A DNA stretch of 64,000 nt from JAHFUA01 sp963733935 (GCA_963733935.1 CAVTEQ010000017.1:62001-126000), one strand, 5' to 3'; positions 27,257 through 34,902 are shown, counted from the first letter of the stretch. The notes: generated by a model not told the origin, from the sequence alone. Made by a program: numbers and translations.

Positions 27257-27631
27257 GCTTGCGCTCATGCTCGAGCGAGCGGGTCCCGAAGGCCAGTACT
27301 CATTGCTTTCGTAACCGATAAAGCGCTACCCACTCGGGCTCGCCGTAGCGATCAATCCGGGCGGCCTCATTCTGGGGCTTCCCCATCCTGGGCGCTCATG
27401 GGCCCGACTGGCCGGGTTTCGGGGACCCACCGTACAGCAGATTCTCAGTGCCGAAACCCTCGCGCTGATCCAGGAGCCGTGCTACCCGGCCGAAGGCTTC
27501 GACTACACCGGCTTCGCGTGGTAAAAGGCGCGATGCGGTTGGTTGAAAGAGAAATCGCTGCGTATCTGAAAACGAACGTGTAGCTGCAACCGTTTTAATT
27601 CCTCACAAAACCAGGAGTAAGATTCGGACCA
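27257..27631. other. Gap before the DUF4230 gene
   Basis: About 375 bases. One frame at about 27400-27523 reads QQILSAETLALIQEPCYPAE then GFDYTGFAW and stop. This looks coding-like but has no start and no recognised family, so it may be the tail of a lost gene. Nothing else is supported. Confidence 0.35.
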
Positions 27632-28291
27632 ATGACTCCTGCTGATCTGCAGTCGCTGCAACCCACCACGGCCCGTCCGTTTCGCTGGCTTACTGGCATT
27701 CTCACGGGCGTACTGTTGGCGATGCTCGTAATCGGCGTCGTGCTATGGGCGTTCACTGGATTCGGCCTCTTCCAATTCGGCCGCATGCTGCGCGGTGGAC
27801 AAGTTCACATCAGCGTGGACCAACCCACCGTCATCCGCCAGATCCGGGCGCTCCAACGACTCGAGACAGTCAGCTACACCATGGACAAAATTATCAGCGG
27901 CGAGCGCGAGAATCCCATCCTGCCGAAATTTCTCGCGGGTGATCGTTTGCTGCTGGTGGTGCACGGCGAGGTGATCGCCGGATTGGATCTGTCGAAGCTT
28001 CAGCCCAGCGACGTCGTGGTACGGGGGGACAGCGTTTCGATTCACCTGCCGCAAGCCGAAATCTTCACCACTCGCCTCGACAACGCGAAGACGCGAGTCT
28101 ATTCGCGCGACACCGGACTCTTCTCCACGCCCGATCCGAATCTTGAAGGCGAGGTACGCCAGGAAGCTGAGCGCCAACTTCAGGCAGCCGCATTGCAGGA
28201 CGGCATCCTGAAGACCGCCGACAAAAATGCCCGCCAGACGCTTACCAGCATGCTGACGGGTCTTGGGTTCGGGAATGTAGAGATTCGGTAA
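27632..28291 (+). CDS. DUF4230 membrane-anchored protein
   Basis: A 219-aa protein with one N-terminal membrane helix (residues about 19-42, LTGILTGVLLAMLVIGVVLW) and an exported or cytoplasmic DUF4230 domain. PTVIRQIRALQRLETVSYTM then DKIISGE, LLLVVHGEVIAGLDLSKLQP and SVSIHLPQAEIFTTRLDNAK are the hallmarks of the family: a predicted SPFH-like or lipid-associated beta domain whose conserved asparagine/threonine segment comes before the C-terminal helix. EGEVRQEAERQLQAAALQDG begins that helix. Its biological role is unknown in all organisms. The ATG at 27632 lacks a strong ribosome site, but the hydrophobic segment placement supports it. It stands alone, with no operon partner. Confidence 0.85.
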   Translation: MTPADLQSLQPTTARPFRWLTGILTGVLLAMLVIGVVLWAFTGFGLFQFGRMLRGGQVHISVDQPTVIRQIRALQRLETVSYTMDKIISGERENPILPKFLAGDRLLLVVHGEVIAGLDLSKLQPSDVVVRGDSVSIHLPQAEIFTTRLDNAKTRVYSRDTGLFSTPDPNLEGEVRQEAERQLQAAALQDGILKTADKNARQTLTSMLTGLGFGNVEIR

Positions 28292-28429
28292 CGGTTTAAT
28301 CTTACCTCCCAAGCCGGAGTCTCAAGAAGGATCAAACTTTGGGTATCGGACCCATTTCACAATCGGGGGTCAGAAAGGTGTCGAGGGCGCGGAATCGGCC
28401 CAAACGGATTCACGAGGACTGACGGTGTC

Positions 28430-28975
28430 ATGCTAACGGACGCTCCGCGACGCAACGCGAGCCGTGCAGGTTTCTTGGAGAGTGAGCGGATCGGGACGCT
28501 CGACCTGCCGCAGCACGGTCGCCTGCCCGTGATTGCAAAATCCATCAATTCGGCCATGCAGACGGGAAGAACTGCCGATGTGCGCCGCGCCTGCGACGAG
28601 TTTCTGGCAACCGCCTCAGATTTTTACCGAGTCCCAGAATGCAGTATCCGAGTGCTTGCCGCCCGGCCCTTGCGGGTCCGCGAAAACTGGGCGAACCCGG
28701 AAACTCTGCTGATTCGCGTCTGGATGCGGACGGCGGTACGCAAGGAAATCACCTCATTCGGAACGTTTCTGAGCACGCTATGCCACGAGTTCTGCCACCA
28801 TCTGGATTTTCATCGGCTCGGGTTCGATGATTCGTGGCACACACGCGGCTTCTACGAGCGCACCGCCGCGCTCTACCACCATGCGCGGGGGACGCCGCCG
28901 AGGCGGCTGTTCTGGGCGGCGGTGCCGGGCGGGCGCTGGCGGATCGACTGGCCGCGTACGAATCGGGAGGCGTGA
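28430..28975 (+). CDS. SprT-like zinc metallopeptidase-fold protein
   Basis: A 181-aa protein with the zinc-binding motif HEFCHHLDFH (residues about 121-130, the HExxH pattern with a Cys inside) and a third ligand candidate in SWHTRGFYERTAALYHHARG. This arrangement fits the SprT-like/WLM zincin group. The first 60 residues are basic and contain LPVIAKSINSAMQTGRTADV, a helical segment. No signal peptide is present, so it should act in the cytoplasm. It is convergent with a second small zincin gene 25 bases away on the other strand, a curious pairing. The substrate is unknown; SprT-like proteins elsewhere cut DNA-crosslinked proteins, but that cannot be assumed here. Confidence 0.7.
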   Translation: MLTDAPRRNASRAGFLESERIGTLDLPQHGRLPVIAKSINSAMQTGRTADVRRACDEFLATASDFYRVPECSIRVLAARPLRVRENWANPETLLIRVWMRTAVRKEITSFGTFLSTLCHEFCHHLDFHRLGFDDSWHTRGFYERTAALYHHARGTPPRRLFWAAVPGGRWRIDWPRTNREA

Positions 28976-29000
28976 TCGGCGACCGGAGATGCCCTTGCCG

Positions 29001-29357
29001 CTACACGTCCTTCAGTTGCTCCTCGGTCATGCCGAAGTAGTGTCCCAGTTCGTGCATAAGCGTTTGGCGGATTTGATGTCGCACTTCAGCCTCATTGGAG
29101 CAGACCGCTTCAATATTCTTCTGATAGAGCACGATGTGATCGGGTCCCGTCGGCAGGTCAAAGACGCTCTTCTTGGTCGTGGGCACGCCGTGGAAGAGAC
29201 CCAGAAGCAGCCGCCTTTGCTGCCCCGCCTGCGGCGATGGCTGGTTCGGGGGCACATCCTCTACCAGAACAGCAACGTTACGAATGCGACTGCGAAATTC
29301 TTGTGGGAGTGAGTCGAGCGTCTCCTCGACTACCTTGACGAAACGTTCACGCTTCAT
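29001..29357 (-). CDS. Small zincin-like metallopeptidase (Zincin_1 type)
   Basis: A 118-aa protein beginning MKRERFVKVVEETLDSLPQE and FRSRIRNVAVLVED, then DLPTGPDHIVLYQKNIEAVC and the active-site RQTLMHELGHYFGMTEEQL. HELGHYFG-x3-EQL, located at the very end, and the acidic VEDxP segment are typical of the PF06262 acidic-zincin family of about 110-130 aa. The zinc ligands and catalytic Glu are intact. It is cytoplasmic. It may be followed by a promoter shared with the small acidic protein upstream, which lies 31 bases away on the same strand. No substrate is known for the family. Confidence 0.88.
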   Translation of the reverse strand: MKRERFVKVVEETLDSLPQEFRSRIRNVAVLVEDVPPNQPSPQAGQQRRLLLGLFHGVPTTKKSVFDLPTGPDHIVLYQKNIEAVCSNEAEVRHQIRQTLMHELGHYFGMTEEQLKDV

Positions 29358-29388
29358 CCTTCACCCACTGAGATAAATAAGGACACAC

Positions 29389-29559
29389 TCACTCCGAGTA
29401 GCCGTCGTCTGTGTCTTCATCATCGTCATCTTCTTTGCCGTCGCCTTCGTTCTCCTCTTCGTCTTCTTCCTCGTCTGGCTCTTGTCGAAGGAGGGCATCG
29501 GCAGCCGCCGACCGATCAGGAGGGGCTGAGTCGGGGCATTCTGGAGGTATTCTGCCCAT
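29389..29559 (-). CDS. Small highly acidic protein
   Basis: A 56-aa frame from the ATG at 29559. It starts MGRIPPECPDSAPPDRSAAA and ends in a long Asp/Glu run (EEEDEEENEGDG, EDDDDEDTDDGYSE). Proteins with the same PPECPDSAPPDRS start and acidic tail appear as hypothetical genes in related bacteria, as far as I recall. A longer overlapping frame (29361-29588) starts MKRDEAYHWAWAEYLQNAPT and runs in a different frame across the same DNA, giving a basic Lys/Thr-rich tail. The acidic frame is the better candidate because its tail is a coherent polyacidic stretch. Both lie just upstream of the zincin gene. Function unknown. Confidence 0.45.
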   Translation of the reverse strand: MGRIPPECPDSAPPDRSAAADALLRQEPDEEEDEEENEGDGKEDDDDEDTDDGYSE

Positions 29560-29601
29560 GCCCAATGGTACGCCTCGTCCCGCTTCATCTTCCCCTATGC
29601 C

Positions 29602-30228
29602 CTAGCAACAGCCGCAAGCCTTGCCGCGGATGGCGTGCCGACCTTCCCAAATGATGAGCGGCACAACCGCTAAGGCCGCAACCGGGTCAGCCCACGCCAC
29701 GTGCCAAATCGCGTTAACCGCCAGTCCCGCTAGCGCAATCACGGAGAGGTAAGCGCATAGCGCAGACTCGGCGGCATCCGCCCTCAGGACAGCACTGCCC
29801 GTGGATGCCGACAAGCGACGTTTCTCTTTCGCAAGCCACGGCATGACCGCGGCTGCTGCAATCAGAACGGCAATCCCCAGAAGTGTCGGTTTGGGCTCGC
29901 TGTACCCCAGCAGAGCCATGGCCGCAGCGGCGACCACGTATGCGGCGAGCCCGTACAACAGGACTCCCGCAATGCGGGCTGCACGGCGCTCCATGTGCTC
30001 GTGTGCGGCATTGGCGCGAAACCTCCACAGCACAACTACCGCAGAGAGAAGTTCGATGGCACTGTCTCCGCCGAAAGCGAGCAATGCAGGGCTATGCGCC
30101 CGCCATGCCGCAAAGAGGGAAAACACGGCCTCCACACACATCCACGCGATTGTGACTGCTTGGACCTGCCGAATGCGCCGGAGAGCGTCTGGAGGGGCTA
30201 TTTGCAACACCGAAGCCATTTGGGTCAA
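29602..30228 (-). CDS. Cation diffusion facilitator-like membrane protein
   Basis: A 208-aa protein with about six membrane helices. LLAFGGDSAIELLSAVVVLW matches the FGSDSxIE(L)LSG segment of the cation efflux (CDF/ZT) superfamily in helix II, and VLRADAAESALCAYLSVIAL followed by WADPVAALAVVPLI matches helices V and VI. The classic HxxxD pair of helix V is replaced by ADAAES, and the C-terminal cytosolic domain is absent, so metal selectivity differs from canonical ZitB/FieF or transport may be lost. It ends in CGCC, a possible metal-binding tail. Similar short CDF-like proteins are common and poorly characterised. The start is set by MTQMASVLQIAPPDALRRI, the N-terminal cytosolic segment. Confidence 0.75.
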   Translation of the reverse strand: MTQMASVLQIAPPDALRRIRQVQAVTIAWMCVEAVFSLFAAWRAHSPALLAFGGDSAIELLSAVVVLWRFRANAAHEHMERRAARIAGVLLYGLAAYVVAAAAMALLGYSEPKPTLLGIAVLIAAAAVMPWLAKEKRRLSASTGSAVLRADAAESALCAYLSVIALAGLAVNAIWHVAWADPVAALAVVPLIIWEGRHAIRGKACGCC

Positions 30229-30247
30229 GCATTATCGCACGGTCGGA

Positions 30248-30502
30248 ATGTCCAAACTCCGCGCCTGGGAGCGACTGCACGTTGCGCCTCGGTCAGGGCA
30301 GTTCCTCGTCTCCAGCGCTGTGACCGACATCACTGCAAAAAAACAGGAAGCAGTGATCGTGTGCGGAAAACGCCATGCTGAAGCGCTGGCCCAACTATTG
30401 CGACATCCTAGCGAACAATTGGAACTTATTGATGTTACCCAGTGTGACTGGTTCATTAGCGATTGGAATGCCGAATATTTTAAGCGTGGCGGATGGAGAT
30501 GA
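30248..30502 (+). CDS. Small hypothetical protein
   Basis: An 84-aa frame from the ATG at 30248: SKLRAWERLHVAPRSGQFLV, then CGKRHAEALAQLLRHPSEQL and a Trp-rich end (DWFISDWNAEYFKRGGWR). It is not recognised. It lies alone, divergent from the CDF-like gene. The composition looks coding (balanced residues, no low complexity), but there is no ribosome site and no known homologue that I can name, so this is tentative. Confidence 0.35.
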   Translation: MSKLRAWERLHVAPRSGQFLVSSAVTDITAKKQEAVIVCGKRHAEALAQLLRHPSEQLELIDVTQCDWFISDWNAEYFKRGGWR

Positions 30503-30541
30503 CGTGAGAGAAGAAGGTCATCCGTGACGGCCGCAACAGAC

Positions 30542-30865
30542 TCATCGGTTCCCCGCTCGCTGCTGGGCCTTAACCTTTGCCCACCGGGCACGTTGTGCCG
30601 CCGCGATCCTGTTTCGCGCGGCTTGGCTCATCTTGCGTGCTGGCTTGGCGGCTTGGGCTGGCTTCGCCTTCGCCCATCGAGCACGCTGGGCGGCTGGCAT
30701 CCTTGCTCGCGTGGCGGCAGAAAACGTGCGGCGTTTCCGTATGGCACTTGGCGGACGACCTAGTCTCCGGCGTCCCGTTGAATTCAGGCCTTCGATTGCC
30801 GCTATCGCACGGTCGATCTGGTCACGTTCGGCCGTTAGTCCTGCAACGACTTGATGGAAGTTCAC
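30542..30865 (-). CDS. RARWAK-motif basic protein with coiled-coil start, copy 1
   Basis: A 107-aa protein starting at the GTG at 30865, five bases after GGAG. Residues 1-26 (FHQVVAGLTAERDQIDRAIA, AIEGL) form a short helical or coiled-coil segment. Then GRRRLGRPPSAIRKRR resembles an AT-hook-like basic patch, followed by two copies of a roughly 20-residue motif: ATRARMPAAQRARWAKAK and MSQAARNRIAAAQRARWAKV. The architecture (oligomerisation helix, Pro-rich basic linker, paired basic repeats) suggests a small DNA- or RNA-binding, possibly H-NS-like, protein. No experimental function is known to me. Near-identical DNA occurs at 39531-39857, and a third relative is at 47361. Confidence 0.7.
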   Translation of the reverse strand: MNFHQVVAGLTAERDQIDRAIAAIEGLNSTGRRRLGRPPSAIRKRRTFSAATRARMPAAQRARWAKAKPAQAAKPARKMSQAARNRIAAAQRARWAKVKAQQRAGNR

Positions 30866-31014
30866 GGTGGCTCCTGAATGTGGTTTTATTGCGGATTGAG
30901 TGTAACAGATAGTTTTAGAGCATCCGGTCGGCTGGCCTTGGGATTCTGTCGATAAACTTGATTTGGGCAGTACAATTCACCGGCGAGAGATCAAAGGAGA
31001 ATTGTAATGCCCCA
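30577..31014. repeat. Dispersed duplicated segment, copy 1 (RARWAK gene, divergent promoter, dodecin start)
   Basis: About 440 bases nearly identical to 39568-40014. The shared block contains most of the RARWAK gene, the intergenic region and the first codons of dodecin. A TACAATT-type hexamer (near 30970) and AAAGGAGAAT before the dodecin ATG are conserved in both copies. Confidence 0.85.
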
Positions 31015-31207
31015 AAAAATTATTGAGATAGTCGGAACTTCCAAAGAGAGCTTTGCAAAGGCTGCGGAAAATGCCGTAGCAGAGGCGGCAAAAACGGTGC
31101 GTGGTATGAAGTGGGCAAGGGTAGCAGAACTAGAAATGGAACTGGATGGCAAGAAGATAACCCAGTACCGCACCACAGCAAAGATTTACTTTGAGATTGA
31201 ACACTAG
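31007..31207 (+). CDS. Dodecin
   Basis: A 66-aa protein, the usual size of dodecins, flavin-binding dodecameric storage proteins. MPQKIIEIVGTSKESFAKAA, then ENAVAEAAKTVRGMKWARVA and ELEMELDGKKITQYRTTAKI give the beta-alpha-beta-beta fold. The conserved Trp in GMKWARV stacks on the flavin, and the Gln of KITQYR is the flavin-hydrogen-bonding residue. It starts at the ATG at 31007 behind AAAGGAG. It is divergent from the RARWAK gene with about 140 bases between. The 5' end of this gene, with its promoter, was copied to 39998 without the rest. Confidence 0.92.
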   Translation: MPQKIIEIVGTSKESFAKAAENAVAEAAKTVRGMKWARVAELEMELDGKKITQYRTTAKIYFEIEH

Positions 31208-31258
31208 CCTTATCAGGCTGCCGAGCGGCAGCAAGGCCGAACGACTCGCAAAAGAGCA

Positions 31259-31711
31259 CTACCTCGGCGGCGTATGTTCAAAAGGGAGCTTCATGTATCG
31301 CGCCTTCTCGATCTCGATTACGAGCGCCACCCTTCCTTCGGGGCTGCGGAACGGGAACGGCTTGCCCGTGTACTTTTGCGAGATGGGGTCCATGTACGTG
31401 AGATCGGCATCGGGACGGCGCTCGACGACGCGACCACGAAGCTGGGCCTCCTTGTAGGGATCGTGGAAATCGATGAGAGAGAGGGCGACCCGCGGATCAC
31501 GCCGGGTGTTCTTCGCTTTGAGCGAGCCTTCCCCCGTGCAGATCAGGATGCGGTCTCCTTCACGACCCACCCAGACGGGGGTGAATCTAGGCGATGCGCA
31601 CAGAATTCTCCCCCTCCTGGTGGAGGCAGTCAAGTTATAGATTTTTTGCCGGGAGGAGAAAAGGGGTACCGGTCGGCCTACGAAGGTCGTGGTGTCGGGA
31701 AACACGGTCAA
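31259..31711 (-). CDS. PPOX-class (flavin/F420-dependent) oxidoreductase
   Basis: A 150-aa split-barrel protein of the pyridoxamine-phosphate-oxidase-like superfamily. RFTPVWVGREGDRILICTGE followed by GSLKAKNTRRDPRVALSLID is the standard FMN/F420-binding segment (TPVW ... GR-KxxNLRRDPRV), and QLRGRVVERRPD, YTGKPFPFRSPEGRVALVIE complete the barrel. The N-terminal region (residues 1-35) fits the family poorly, and an indel near 31620 may have changed it. The expected family start VATVxxDGxP is absent. It is convergent with the dodecin gene. Whether it uses FMN or F420 cannot be decided from the sequence; other F420 genes are not in the window. Confidence 0.75.
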   Translation of the reverse strand: MTVFPDTTTFVGRPVPLFSSRQKIYNLTASTRRGRILCASPRFTPVWVGREGDRILICTGEGSLKAKNTRRDPRVALSLIDFHDPYKEAQLRGRVVERRPDADLTYMDPISQKYTGKPFPFRSPEGRVALVIEIEKARYMKLPFEHTPPR

Positions 31712-31734
31712 GGATTGTGCGTGGTTGGGTCTCG

Positions 31735-31803
31735 GATTTTTCAGGAGGTGCGGGTCCAGAATTCTGCGGGCGTTTACAGGGGAAAAGGCGTGCGGGAGCG
31801 CTC
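31735..31803. repeat. Left imperfect direct repeat flanking the SagB gene
   Basis: About 69 bases starting GATTTTTCAGGAGGTG and ending GGAAAAGGCGTGCGGGA. It matches 33479-33547 at roughly three-quarters identity. The two repeats bracket the SagB-type gene. Confidence 0.6.
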
Positions 31804-31903
31804 GTTTGGTTTATTGAACTTGAGCAAGAAAAGGGCGAGCCGTGCGAGCTCGTCCGTGGAACGCGAGGGACAGTTCTTAGGCCGCTTTTCCTTGTGTAGA
31901 ATT

Positions 31904-33463
31904 ATGCGGCCCATGAGTAACAGCAATCTGGAGGCGACGTGGCGGTACCACAACGGCACCAAGCACTCCTACCAGAGTATCCGCAGCAATCCTCATTTCC
32001 TGGACTGGCGTAACCAACCTCTGCTGTTCAAGATCTATCCCAAACTGGATGCCGTCCCGCTGTCGCGCCAGGTCCCGCAGACGGGCATGGCCGCGCTTTC
32101 CGCCATCAGCACGATCTCCGGCGAGCCCGAGTCCGCCGCGGTCCCCGACGTGAACGCCCTTGCGCTGTTGCTGCACTTATCGTCAGGCGTGACTAAGGAG
32201 AAGCGACTTCCCGGCGGTGAGACATTCTTCTTCCGCGCCGCTGCCTGCACCGGGGCGCTGTACGAGTTCGAACTGTACCTGGTGTGCGGCGACTTGCCAG
32301 GGCTCGACGCCGGCGTGTACCACTTCGGGGTTAAGGATTTCAGCTTGCACAGGCTGCGCCAGGGTGATTGGCGCGGCGTGCTGGCCAAAGCTACCGCGGA
32401 TGAGCCCGCGACTCTACGCGCGCCGCTGGTCATCGTCTGCGCCGGAACGTACTGGCGAAACGCCTGGAAATACCAGGCGCGGACCTACCGTCATTTCGGT
32501 TGGGACAACGGAACGATCATCGCCAACCTGCTGGCGATGTGTGCGACCTTGCGACTTCCAGCCGAGGTGGTGATGGGCTTTGTGGATGAGGAGGTAAATC
32601 GCCTGCTTGACCTCGAGACGCAACACGAGGTCACGTTCTCGATGGTCGCGGTTGGCCGGACGCCGGTCGAACCACCACATCCTCCCGGCGAAATGCAGTC
32701 GCTCGGCCTGGAGACCCTCCCGCTTTCGCCCAAAGAAGTGGACTATCCCGTGATGCGCGAGACGCACGCCGCCTCGTCGCTCACGTCGGCGGAGGAAGTC
32801 CGCGCGTGGCGAGGCAAAGTGCCGGCGAAGCCTTTGCCCGCAGCGAGCGGGCGCATCATCCGGCTCGAGCCGTCGAGCGACCTCGAGATGAGGCTCGACT
32901 ACATCGAGCAGGTCATCTTGCGGCGCGGCTCCACCCGTCAATTCGCGCGCGAACCCATCACTCTGGAGCAACTTTCGACCTTGCTCGATCGAGCAACCCG
33001 CGGCGTGCCTGCGGATTTCCTCGATCCCGCCGGCGCACAGCTCAATGATGTGTATCTGATCGTGAACGCGGTCGAGGGCCTGTCGCCGGGAGCGTACTTC
33101 TTTCGCCGCGAGGAAGGCTCGCTCGAACTCCTGAAGGAGGGCGACTTCCGCGAACACGCCGCGTACCTCGGTCTGGAACAGGATCTGCCGGGTGATGCGA
33201 GCGTCGCGGTGTTCTTCCTCGCCGACCTGCGGCGTATTCTGGAGCGGTTCGGCAATCGCGGCTATCGCGCAGCGCAGCTGGAAGCGGGTATCCTTGGCGG
33301 CAAGCTGTACCTCGCGGCCTACGCACAGTTTCTCGGCGCGAGTGGGCTGACGTTTTTTGATGATGACGTAACCGCTTTCTTTTCACCGCACGCCGCCGGC
33401 AAGAGCGCGATATTCCTCACCGCCGTCGGAAAGAGCGCGCGCCGGAGCCATTCGCTCGGCTAG
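31904..33463 (+). CDS. SagB-type dehydrogenase / tandem nitroreductase-fold protein
   Basis: A 519-aa cytoplasmic flavoprotein made of two nitroreductase-like domains. Domain one (about 1-255) starts NSNLEATWRYHNGTKHSYQS, contains ALALLLHLSSGVTKE (the usual FMN-contact region), GVYHFGVKDFSLHRLRQGDW and WDNGTIIANLLAMCATL. Domain two (about 315-510) starts ILRRGSTRQFAREPITLEQL, the first canonical nitroreductase motif, and has LSPGAYFFRREEGSL and LEAGILGGKLYLAAYAQFLG. The SagB/ThcOx family oxidises azolines to azoles in peptide natural products, but tandem stand-alone members are also common without a peptide cluster. No cyclodehydratase (YcaO) or precursor gene is visible here. ATGs at 31904 and 31913 are both possible starts. 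Imperfect direct repeats flank it. Confidence 0.85.
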   Translation: MRPMSNSNLEATWRYHNGTKHSYQSIRSNPHFLDWRNQPLLFKIYPKLDAVPLSRQVPQTGMAALSAISTISGEPESAAVPDVNALALLLHLSSGVTKEKRLPGGETFFFRAAACTGALYEFELYLVCGDLPGLDAGVYHFGVKDFSLHRLRQGDWRGVLAKATADEPATLRAPLVIVCAGTYWRNAWKYQARTYRHFGWDNGTIIANLLAMCATLRLPAEVVMGFVDEEVNRLLDLETQHEVTFSMVAVGRTPVEPPHPPGEMQSLGLETLPLSPKEVDYPVMRETHAASSLTSAEEVRAWRGKVPAKPLPAASGRIIRLEPSSDLEMRLDYIEQVILRRGSTRQFAREPITLEQLSTLLDRATRGVPADFLDPAGAQLNDVYLIVNAVEGLSPGAYFFRREEGSLELLKEGDFREHAAYLGLEQDLPGDASVAVFFLADLRRILERFGNRGYRAAQLEAGILGGKLYLAAYAQFLGASGLTFFDDDVTAFFSPHAAGKSAIFLTAVGKSARRSHSLG

Positions 33464-33478
33464 CGAGATCATGCGCGC

Positions 33479-33547
33479 GGATTTTTCAGGAAGTGTGGGA
33501 CCCGGATTTTGCGGGGATTTGAAAAGGAAAAGGCGCGCGGGATCGCG
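33479..33547. repeat. Right imperfect direct repeat flanking the SagB gene
   Basis: GATTTTTCAGGAAGTG to GGAAAAGGCGCGCGGGA, the partner of 31735-31803. It runs directly into the truncated phage recombination copy on the minus strand, so the repeat marks the junction between the SagB segment and phage DNA. Confidence 0.6.
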
Positions 33548-33561
33548 GTGGAAGCGCCGTT

Positions 33562-34340
33562 TCATGCCGCACCTGCCTGCCGGGCGAAGCTGTTGAGCTT
33601 GACGAGCAATTCTTCCCTGTCCCGGGCGGCGAATTCTGCGATGTGCTTAATAAAGGAGGCGACCTGCTCGCGGCTGGCCTGGCGGAGATCCTTCGTGCCG
33701 CAAAACTCAGCCGCGTACTGCTTGACTGACGCTGCATCCAGCCGGTGTTGGCGGATCAGAAGACAGAGCTGGTCGCGGAGCTTGGGTTCGCCATTGCCGT
33801 TGGCAGGCTGGGGCGGAAGCTTCCGGACATTCGTCTCGGACTGGCTGCGCGCGGGAAGTGATCCGATTTCTTCAACCGAGCAGATTCCGATCCCGTACGC
33901 CTTGCGCAAAGCGCGATTTACAGCGCGGGTCTCAGCAACGCGCATCTCAGCGCCGCGCACTAGCGGAGAAACGTTTGGTCGGCGTCACCGTGGCCGACGT
34001 ATCCCCGGCAATATCGGGTTCTAAATACGATAGCTTTAAAGGTGAAACGTCCTGAAGCGGCGTCGCCCAATTCGCGGATTGCCTGCACTTGTATTCCGCA
34101 ACAGCCCTTTCGATGGGCTAGCTGCAGAAGGCCGCTGTGGGTCACATACCAATTGCCTTGGAGACACAGCAAGTCACCAGCAGGTATTGAAAACAGACAA
34201 CTTTCGGTAAGAATTCGTAGAGCCTCTACTTGGCGTATTCCAATTTCAGCGGGCCATAGTTGTTTGGCCCATCGGAGGTTTTTCCTGAATGAAGCTTCGC
34301 TTTGGGATCTCGCCGACTGGCCATAAAGCAGTTCCTCCAT
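33562..34340 (-). pseudogene. Putative phage single-strand annealing-type protein, copy B (frameshifted)
   Basis: The ATG at 34340 opens MEELLYGQSARSQSEASFRK and continues LRWAKQLWPAEIGIRQVEAL, FSIPAGDLLCLQGNWYVTHS, GLLQLAHRKGCCGIQVQAIR and GYVGHGDADQ. A small deletion near 33965 shifts the frame, and the rest reads RGAEMRVAETRAVNRALRKA, YGIGICSVEEIGSLP and VRKLPPQPANGNGEPKLRDQ to a normal TGA at 33562. This copy is more complete than copy A and shows the natural N- and C-termini; the joined length is about 260 aa. It follows the truncated start MKRRFHRD of the next module gene, so only one and a bit of the three recombination genes were retained. The annealing role is inferred. Confidence 0.6.
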
Positions 34341-34426
34341 ATCTCATACAAGATCATACATTCGCATAATCAACGCGTCAAGAGATATATTGGCCAATCT
34401 CATCCGTTCTCTTACAATCCCCACGA

Positions 34427-34624
34427 ATGAGGAAGAATGCCCCGCTCGCGTTTCGGATTTCTGACGACCTTAAGAGTGATCTGCAACAGATTGCCGAAAG
34501 CGAGGCAAGAAGCGTCTCGCAACTTTGTGAAATTCTGCTGAAATTGGGGGTCGAATCGTACAGGAGGGATGGCCCAAAATACCTCCAGCGGTTCCTCTCC
34601 CGCCGTAAGGAATCCCCCACCTAG
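34427..34624 (+). CDS. Ribbon-helix-helix (Arc/CopG-like) protein
   Basis: A 65-aa protein: MRKNAPLAFRISDDLKSDLQ, then QIAESEARSVSQLCEILLKL and GVESYRR. The pattern (a beta strand with PLAFRISDDL, helix one, a SxS turn, helix two CEILLKLGVESY) is a clean ribbon-helix-helix fold, which binds DNA as a dimer. Basic C-terminal residues follow. It lies upstream of and divergent from the recombination copy B, so it may be a phage regulator. No toxin gene is adjacent. The ATG at 34427 has no strong ribosome site, but the fold starts there. Confidence 0.75.
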   Translation: MRKNAPLAFRISDDLKSDLQQIAESEARSVSQLCEILLKLGVESYRRDGPKYLQRFLSRRKESPT

Positions 34625-34818
34625 ACGATATATGGCTCTCTCCAGCAGGGCACTCAGGCGGCGAGACGTTTGTCCTCCGTCCCGGTGATGTGCTTTTTGG
34701 CAGAGGACCACACCGTTCAGGCCACAAGTGGCGCTTGACCAATGACGAACCGTGGAAATGCGAATACGTCATCTTCAAAGCAGGCGCGAATACCCAGTTC
34801 ATTCCGGACGCAGCTTGA
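34621..34818 (+). pseudogene. Cupin-domain protein, C-terminal fragment
   Basis: An open stretch without a start codon reads LDDIWLSPAGHSGGETFVLR, then PGDVLFGRGPHRSGHKWRLT and EYVIFKAGANTQFIPDAA before a TGA. The pattern G-x-H-x-GGE...PGD...HxxxN(D) is the second half of a cupin barrel. The first half is missing, replaced by the end of the ribbon-helix-helix gene. It is probably the remnant of a chromosomal gene cut by the phage-related rearrangement, directly before the aldehyde oxidoreductase operon. Confidence 0.5.
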
Positions 34819-34902
34819 CTTCCGCTTTCGCACGGGCGTCCAATGGCCGCGCCCTGAGCTGCGTATCGATTAACCTCCTCAACTCACACCTCGGAGGACA
34901 AT

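Noticed and set aside
31274..31903. Upstream extension of the SagB-type protein (frame open from 31274)
   Set aside because: This part lies opposite the PPOX gene and has no similarity to the family start, which begins at MSNSNLEATWRYHNGTKH.
32414..33157. Minus-strand frame of 247 codons inside the SagB-type gene
   Set aside because: No domain; it is the complement of the nitroreductase-fold coding sequence.
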